Position numbers and translations under genes: made by a program. This document shows, piece by piece, positions 5,374 through 9,455 of a stretch of DNA of 9,455 bases. The stretch's first letter is position 1; the number at the start of each line of letters is the position of its first letter. The notes under the pieces were generated by a model. It saw only the letters and a list, made by a program, of their open reading frames with translations. It was not told where the DNA came from and searched no databases. Location: contig JASBTC010000052.1 in NCBI GenBank assembly GCA_030148625.1, positions 1 to 9,455 of the forward strand, in the 5' to 3' direction. The DNA is from Sphingobium sp. Its GTDB lineage: Bacteria; Pseudomonadota; Alphaproteobacteria; Sphingomonadales; Sphingomonadaceae.

Positions 5374-7635
5374 TCACCGCGCAGGAACGGGCTGCGGGCG
5401 ATAGGCCGGATCCGCCAGGATCTCGGCACGATGGAAAGGAAGGCGATAGGGGTTCTTCGCCGCGTAGATATCGAGCTGATCGAAATAATAGGGTGAGGCG
5501 GGATCGCTCGACTGGCCATAGACCAGCATGCCCTCCGCCACCGGGCCGGCGGAATCGAAACCGAAGGCGGCGATATAGCTGGCGCCGTCGAACGGCTCAT
5601 ATCCCACGCGGTCGACCGGTCTGGTCAGGTTGAGATTGAGGACGCCGTCATACCAGTCCCTGCCGGCGATGGGCACCAGCCGGCCGTTGATCGAGATTCG
5701 TTGCGCGTCCCGGATTGTCACGTCGGGTGCAAAGCCACGCGCGGCCAGTGCCGCAACGGCATCGCGCAGCGCCGTCAGCAATGCGGTGCGAACCGTGGCA
5801 TTGGCGATATCGAGCGTGCGCGGCGTGCGCAGCGGATCCTGCGCGTCGAAGGGTATGGCGAAGACGTCGGGAATCAACCGGGCGCGGTTCCAGAACTCGC
5901 GAAACAGCAACGATCCGCCGCTGTCGAGATCGCTGTGCCGATCCCATCGCGCGACCGCGCGGCAGGCCGCGACGAGATCCGAGGGAGTATCCGCGCGCTT
6001 GCAGAGCGTCATGACGTCATCGGCAAGCAACTCACCGGAATAATTGCGGTTCGACAGCATCAGGTCGAGCCCGGTCGATCGCGTGAAGCGTGTGCCCGTC
6101 GCGAGCGCGGCGTCGACCGCCAGCAGAGCGTGGCGCGTGCGAAAGCGCTGCGGCACCGCCGTCGGCCCCAGGATCGGCGCCAATGCGCGGCGCTCGTCGT
6201 GCGCATTCACCAGCCAATAGCTGTCATTGCTGTTGAGAACATAATCCGGGCGGACGCTGGCGCGCATCTGGTCGGCCGGCAGGAATCCGGTCCAGTCGCA
6301 CGACAGCCTGTCGCCGCGCAGGACATGAATGGTCGGCGCGAGCGCGGCCGCGCCGTCCGATGGTCGGCAGCGCGCGCTCATCTGCGCATCGACATTGGGA
6401 ACGCGGCCGATATCGGCATAAAGCGCGTCACCGCCACGATCGGACGCGATCGTGTTGACCCAGGGAATGCCGCGCTTTTCCGCCAGGGCAGTGTTCACGT
6501 CCCGGACGGACTGGCTGGTCGCCAGCCGCAGCCAGGTCTCGATGAAATCGACATTGCCGCGATTGGCGTCGTGCACGGCATAGGCATGCTGGCCCGACCA
6601 GCCGAGCCCGATCTTGGCCGACGCCACGACGGGGCCGAGTATCGATCGATAGGCGGTGAATTCGCGCACGGCGACGCTGTCATCAGCCCCGCGCACGGGC
6701 ACCTCGATCCTCTGCGCCTTCAGCGCATATCGCTTGCCGTCGACGCGATAGGCCAGCGGTTCACCGGGCTCCAGCGTCAGTTCGGACAAAGTGAAGCGCG
6801 CCGCGGTCGAGACGGTGTGCGTCCAGGCGACGTCGCGGTTGAAACCGATCGAGACGACGGGAAGCGGCGGCAGCATGACGCCCATGACGTCGATCTTGCC
6901 GGGGATCGTCAGATGCGCCTGGTAGAAACGATTGATGCCGTTCCATGGGAAGTGCGGATTGGCGACGACCATGCCGCCGCCATCGGCCGTGGCCTCGCGC
7001 CCGAATGCCCAGCCGTTGCTGCCGAGCCCGAACGGCGCCGGCGCGGCCGACCCGGCGGTTGTGGGAGGGGTGGGCCCCTTGGTGCCCTCGGCGAAGCTTT
7101 CGGCGAGCGCCGCGCCGCTCGCCAGCAGCGCGGTGGCCTCGATCATGCGGCGCATGTCGCGCATCGTCATCGGGCGGACCCAGGCAGCGTTCGCGCAGGC
7201 GCCGCCGCGCGCCGACGGCGCTGTCGTCGCCAGATAATGATTATAACCGCCCATGAAACCGCGCAGCAGGTCGGCGGCGCGCGGCGAAAGCGCGCGGTGC
7301 GCACGCGCGAGCGCGGCATCGTCCATGGCGATGCGGTGGAAGATGTCGCTCGTCAGATTGGCGACCGTCTCGACGCCGACAAGCGCCTTGCCCTCCGCTC
7401 CGAAATATCGCGAACGCTCACCATTGACGGTGACGATCTGCTCGGCCAGCGCGCAGACATTGTCCGACGCATAGGCATAGGCAAGACCGAAGCCGAGATC
7501 GCGATAATTGCCGGCCGTGACATGCGCGATGCCGTGCGACGTTCGAACGATCTCCACGTCCCGAGGGGCAGCCAGCGCCGTTTCGCCGCACAGCAGCGCA
7601 GCGACGGCCGCCAGGCACCGCAAATTCGACGCCAT
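5374..7635 (-). CDS. Secreted penicillin acylase-family Ntn-hydrolase (aculeacin A/AHL/PvdQ-type acylase)
   Basis: This 753-residue precursor has a Sec-type signal peptide (hydrophobic stretch about 8-22, predicted cleavage after TALA), so it acts in the periplasm. The alpha-chain region carries the family stretch SHGIAHV (33-39), then DNVCALAEQ and NGERSRYFG (71-79), which resembles lipopeptide and acyl-homoserine-lactone acylases more than classical penicillin G acylase. A Pro/Gly/Ala-rich spacer (about 183-205) ends at GLG followed by Ser206 in SNGWAFG, the expected self-cleavage site and N-terminal nucleophile of the beta chain. NPHFPW (226-231), FNRDVAWTHTVS (265-276) and LNSNDSYW (around 465) are the usual beta-chain motifs. 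The length is normal and the frame intact. The reaction is hydrolysis of an amide-linked acyl chain. Its place directly behind a siderophore receptor, 60 bases downstream, suggests an acylated siderophore or lipopeptide as substrate; quorum-signal degradation is the main alternative. Confidence 0.93.
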   Translation of the reverse strand: MASNLRCLAAVAALLCGETALAAPRDVEIVRTSHGIAHVTAGNYRDLGFGLAYAYASDNVCALAEQIVTVNGERSRYFGAEGKALVGVETVANLTSDIFHRIAMDDAALARAHRALSPRAADLLRGFMGGYNHYLATTAPSARGGACANAAWVRPMTMRDMRRMIEATALLASGAALAESFAEGTKGPTPPTTAGSAAPAPFGLGSNGWAFGREATADGGGMVVANPHFPWNGINRFYQAHLTIPGKIDVMGVMLPPLPVVSIGFNRDVAWTHTVSTAARFTLSELTLEPGEPLAYRVDGKRYALKAQRIEVPVRGADDSVAVREFTAYRSILGPVVASAKIGLGWSGQHAYAVHDANRGNVDFIETWLRLATSQSVRDVNTALAEKRGIPWVNTIASDRGGDALYADIGRVPNVDAQMSARCRPSDGAAALAPTIHVLRGDRLSCDWTGFLPADQMRASVRPDYVLNSNDSYWLVNAHDERRALAPILGPTAVPQRFRTRHALLAVDAALATGTRFTRSTGLDLMLSNRNYSGELLADDVMTLCKRADTPSDLVAACRAVARWDRHSDLDSGGSLLFREFWNRARLIPDVFAIPFDAQDPLRTPRTLDIANATVRTALLTALRDAVAALAARGFAPDVTIRDAQRISINGRLVPIAGRDWYDGVLNLNLTRPVDRVGYEPFDGASYIAAFGFDSAGPVAEGMLVYGQSSDPASPYYFDQLDIYAAKNPYRLPFHRAEILADPAYRPQPVPAR

Positions 7636-7642
7636 TTCGCTA

Positions 7643-7648
7643 CCCCTT
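7643..7648 (-). promoter_or_regulatory. Shine-Dalgarno of the acylase gene
   Basis: AAGGGG on the - strand lies 7 bases before the ATG at 7635-7633. It supports the start that gives the complete signal peptide. Confidence 0.7.
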
Positions 7649-7655
7649 GATCGAT

Positions 7656-7688
7656 CCTATGGTCCGCCGGAGCATAGGCCCCGGCGGA
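7656..7688 (-). other. Two interleaved inverted repeats between receptor and acylase genes
   Basis: Bases 7663-7670 (TCCGCCGG) pair perfectly with 7681-7688 (CCGGCGGA) across a 10-base loop. Bases 7656-7661 (CCTATG) pair perfectly with 7673-7678 (CATAGG) across 11 bases. The two stems interleave, so they are either mutually exclusive or would form a pseudoknot; the single base joining the last two arms makes a simple H-type pseudoknot sterically doubtful. In the - strand RNA the GC-rich stem begins 7 bases after the receptor stop. No U-run follows. Plausible roles are partial termination, attenuation, or a processing hairpin that sets receptor-to-enzyme ratios. The acylase Shine-Dalgarno is left free. 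Confidence 0.45.
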
Positions 7689-7695
7689 AGCGATT

Positions 7696-9455
7696 TCACA
7701 GCGAGAATGCGACGCTCGCGCGGTAGATGCGCGGGCTTGCCGGCCAGACCTCATAGAGGCTGTACGCGACCGAATAGATCTTCTCGTTCAGCAGATTGTC
7801 GATGTTGACGCGCAGCGCGATCGCATCGTTGATCTTGTATCCCAGCATCGCATCGACCCGCCAATAGCTGGGCAGGGTGAAGGTCTCGTCGATATCGCCC
7901 TGCCGCTTGCCGACGAAATTGACGGTGCCGCCGATCCGGAAGCCGGCCAGCGCACCATCGGTCACGTCATAGCTGCTGTTGAGCACGAACGTGTTCTTGG
8001 CGACACCGCGCAGGCGGAAACCGGTGCGGTCGACTTCGCCGGGCGCCTTCGTATCGTTCGTGGTCTTCGCGTCGGTATAGGCATAGCCGGCATAGATCGA
8101 CCAGTTGGGCAGCAACTTGCCCTCGATCGACAGCTCGACACCCTTGGCGACCTGCTCGCCGATGGTGAGGAAGAAAGCCGGATTGTCGCGATCGGAAACC
8201 GCGACATTGCCGCGCGTCAGGTGGAAGGCCGCGGCGGTTGCGGTCAGTCGCCCGTCCATCAGGCTCGCCTTGACGCCCGCTTCATATTGCGTGCCGGTTT
8301 CGGGCGCGAGCGGCGTGCCGTCGACATTGTTCAGGAAGACCGGGACGAACGATGTCGATCGGCTGGCGAACAGCGAAAGATTGGGCACGGGATTGTACAG
8401 TATGCCGATCTGGCTGGTCCAGGAATCGGTCTTCACGTCGGTGACCGTCGCCACCCCGCCATTGCGCGCAAAACGCTGACGCTGATCGACCTTGGAATAG
8501 CGCAGGCCGCCGATGATATGCAGCGAATCGGTGATCCCGACCCTTTCCTGCAAGAACAGCCCGAGACGATCGACATCCCTGCTCGTCACGTTGGTGTAGA
8601 GCGGCACCTGCACGGCCGGTGCGACATCATAGCTATAGACGGGATTGTAGAGATCGAGGCTCGACACCAGGCCGACCTTGTCGACGCTCGACGACTTGTC
8701 GAAGCCATATTCGGCGCCGATCGTCAGTTGATGCTTGATCGATCCGGTATCGAAATTGAAGCTCAGATCGCCATGAAAATCATAGGTTTCCGCCGAGGAT
8801 TCGGTATCGAGCAAGGCGCGGGTCAGCACGGAATCGACCGCGTCATTCTCCCAGCCGAGCACGCCGAATATCTCCTGATAATCCTCGGCGCGATCCGACC
8901 AGGATGCGCCCAGGCGCAAAGCGATGTCGGCAGTCAGATTGCGTTCCAGACGGGCGTTGATCTCCCTGCTGCGGCGCATCGTGCCGTCAAAGCTTGGATC
9001 GGCGATATGGCGGTTGCGCGGCAGCGGACCGTTCGGATTGGGCAGCACGGTGCCTTCCGCCGGCACGCCGTTGAAGAATGCGCTCCACTTGTCGCGCGAA
9101 TACAGCCCGTCGATGATGATCTTGGTGTCGTCATCGGGCCGGAAGGCGATCGACGGCGCGAAGAAGCGGTGATCCTTGTTCCAGAAATCGATGAAGGAAT
9201 CGGCGTTCTCGTACGCACCGATCAGGCGTGCGGCGAGCGAACCATCGTCGGTCAGCGGCACCGAAAGATCCGCCGTACCGCGATAGAAGTTGAAACGACC
9301 CACTTCGCCGGTCGCCTGCAGCGCGAAGTCGCGCAGCGGCTCCTTGGTAACGACGTTGACCACGGCGCCGGGCTGCAACTGGCCGTAAAGCACCGATGCC
9401 GGGCCCTTCAGGATCTCGACGCGCTCCACATTCACCGCGTCGCGCGCATGGTTCA
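7696..9455 (-). CDS. TonB-dependent siderophore receptor (5' partial)
   Basis: About 585 residues are visible; the frame stays open to the right edge, so the signal peptide, TonB box and most of the plug are missing. The GTG at 9435 is internal (NHARDAV precedes NVERVEILKG). The visible start is the end of the plug: VERVEILKGPASVLYG, then QLQPGAVVNVVTKEP, a pattern typical of FhuA/FpvA-like siderophore receptors. The rest is a beta-barrel of alternating strands and polar loops, with GLRYSKVDQRQRFA, an ARSTSFVPV strand and the C-terminal region NIDNLLNEKIY...VWPASPRIYRASVAFSL. The last residue is Leu rather than the usual terminal Phe, with Phe two places earlier; this is a small oddity for the outer-membrane assembly signal. 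It is the first visible gene of the - strand array. The receptor imports a ferric chelate with TonB energy, and the neighbouring acylase and amino-acid enzymes hint that the ligand is an acylated peptide. The specific ligand cannot be read from sequence. Confidence 0.95.
   Translation of the reverse strand, partial: NHARDAVNVERVEILKGPASVLYGQLQPGAVVNVVTKEPLRDFALQATGEVGRFNFYRGTADLSVPLTDDGSLAARLIGAYENADSFIDFWNKDHRFFAPSIAFRPDDDTKIIIDGLYSRDKWSAFFNGVPAEGTVLPNPNGPLPRNRHIADPSFDGTMRRSREINARLERNLTADIALRLGASWSDRAEDYQEIFGVLGWENDAVDSVLTRALLDTESSAETYDFHGDLSFNFDTGSIKHQLTIGAEYGFDKSSSVDKVGLVSSLDLYNPVYSYDVAPAVQVPLYTNVTSRDVDRLGLFLQERVGITDSLHIIGGLRYSKVDQRQRFARNGGVATVTDVKTDSWTSQIGILYNPVPNLSLFASRSTSFVPVFLNNVDGTPLAPETGTQYEAGVKASLMDGRLTATAAAFHLTRGNVAVSDRDNPAFFLTIGEQVAKGVELSIEGKLLPNWSIYAGYAYTDAKTTNDTKAPGEVDRTGFRLRGVAKNTFVLNSSYDVTDGALAGFRIGGTVNFVGKRQGDIDETFTLPSYWRVDAMLGYKINDAIALRVNIDNLLNEKIYSVAYSLYEVWPASPRIYRASVAFSL

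Noticed and set aside
2..7635. A beta-lactam resistance or degradation cluster (beta-lactamase-fold protein plus penicillin acylase)
   Set aside because: The two genes are on opposite strands and far apart, the acylase resembles lipopeptide/AHL acylases, and the hydrolase has the C-terminal extension of peptidase/esterase relatives rather than a dedicated beta-lactamase form.
5701..7650. Long + strand reading frame (649 codons) opposite the acylase
   Set aside because: Same composition artefact; the acylase on the - strand has complete catalytic motifs and a signal peptide.
4342..9455. A staphyloferrin-B-like SbnA/SbnB diaminopropionate biosynthesis unit for making a siderophore
   Set aside because: The PLP enzymes are threonine-dehydratase-type rather than cysteine-synthase-type as SbnA is, and no synthetase or exporter gene is present in the window. 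Uptake/catabolism fits better.

Overview
The window is GC-rich, densely coding and carries a sphingomonad-like gene set (siderophore-type TonB-dependent receptor, PepSY membrane protein, periplasmic acylase). It most likely comes from an alphaproteobacterial, probably Sphingomonadales, chromosome. That assignment rests on composition and gene content only; there is no rRNA or other taxonomic marker. I see no tRNA, CRISPR array, insertion sequence or origin, and no gap between genes exceeds 158 bases.

Layout. On the + strand, the 3' part of a serine beta-lactamase-fold hydrolase (to 982) is followed, after a 158-base gap containing a perfect 11-bp hairpin, by a complete PepSY transmembrane protein (1141-2301). 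On the - strand, converging on it with only 7 bases between the stop codons, lies a five-gene array read right to left: TonB-dependent siderophore receptor (5' end beyond the window, stop at 7696), secreted penicillin-acylase-family Ntn-hydrolase (7635-5374), ornithine cyclodeaminase/mu-crystallin-family reductase (5361-4342), PLP-dependent threonine-dehydratase-fold enzyme 1 (4342-3386) and PLP-dependent serine-racemase-like dehydratase 2 (3259-2309). Spacings are 60, 12, -1 and 126 bases, so at least the acylase, reductase and first dehydratase look co-transcribed. The reductase and dehydratase 1 share a TGATG stop/start junction.

How the genes may work together (inference). The receptor and PepSY protein point to uptake and reductive iron release from a ferric chelate. 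The acylase belongs to the group that removes fatty acyl chains from lipopeptides, acyl-homoserine lactones and siderophore precursors. The three cytoplasmic enzymes are of the kind that handle beta-hydroxy amino acids: dehydratase 2 has the metal-binding Glu-x3-Ala-x-Asp signature of serine racemase and L-threo-3-hydroxyaspartate ammonia-lyase, and the reductase lacks the signature of true ornithine cyclodeaminase and looks like an imine reductase, as in the BhcB/BhcD pair of the beta-hydroxyaspartate cycle. Beta-hydroxyaspartate is a common iron ligand in acylated peptide siderophores. The array therefore reads as a candidate pathway for capturing an acyl-peptide siderophore or related lipopeptide, deacylating it, and recovering its unusual amino acids as carbon and nitrogen. 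I do not know of this gene combination being described, but cannot search for it here.
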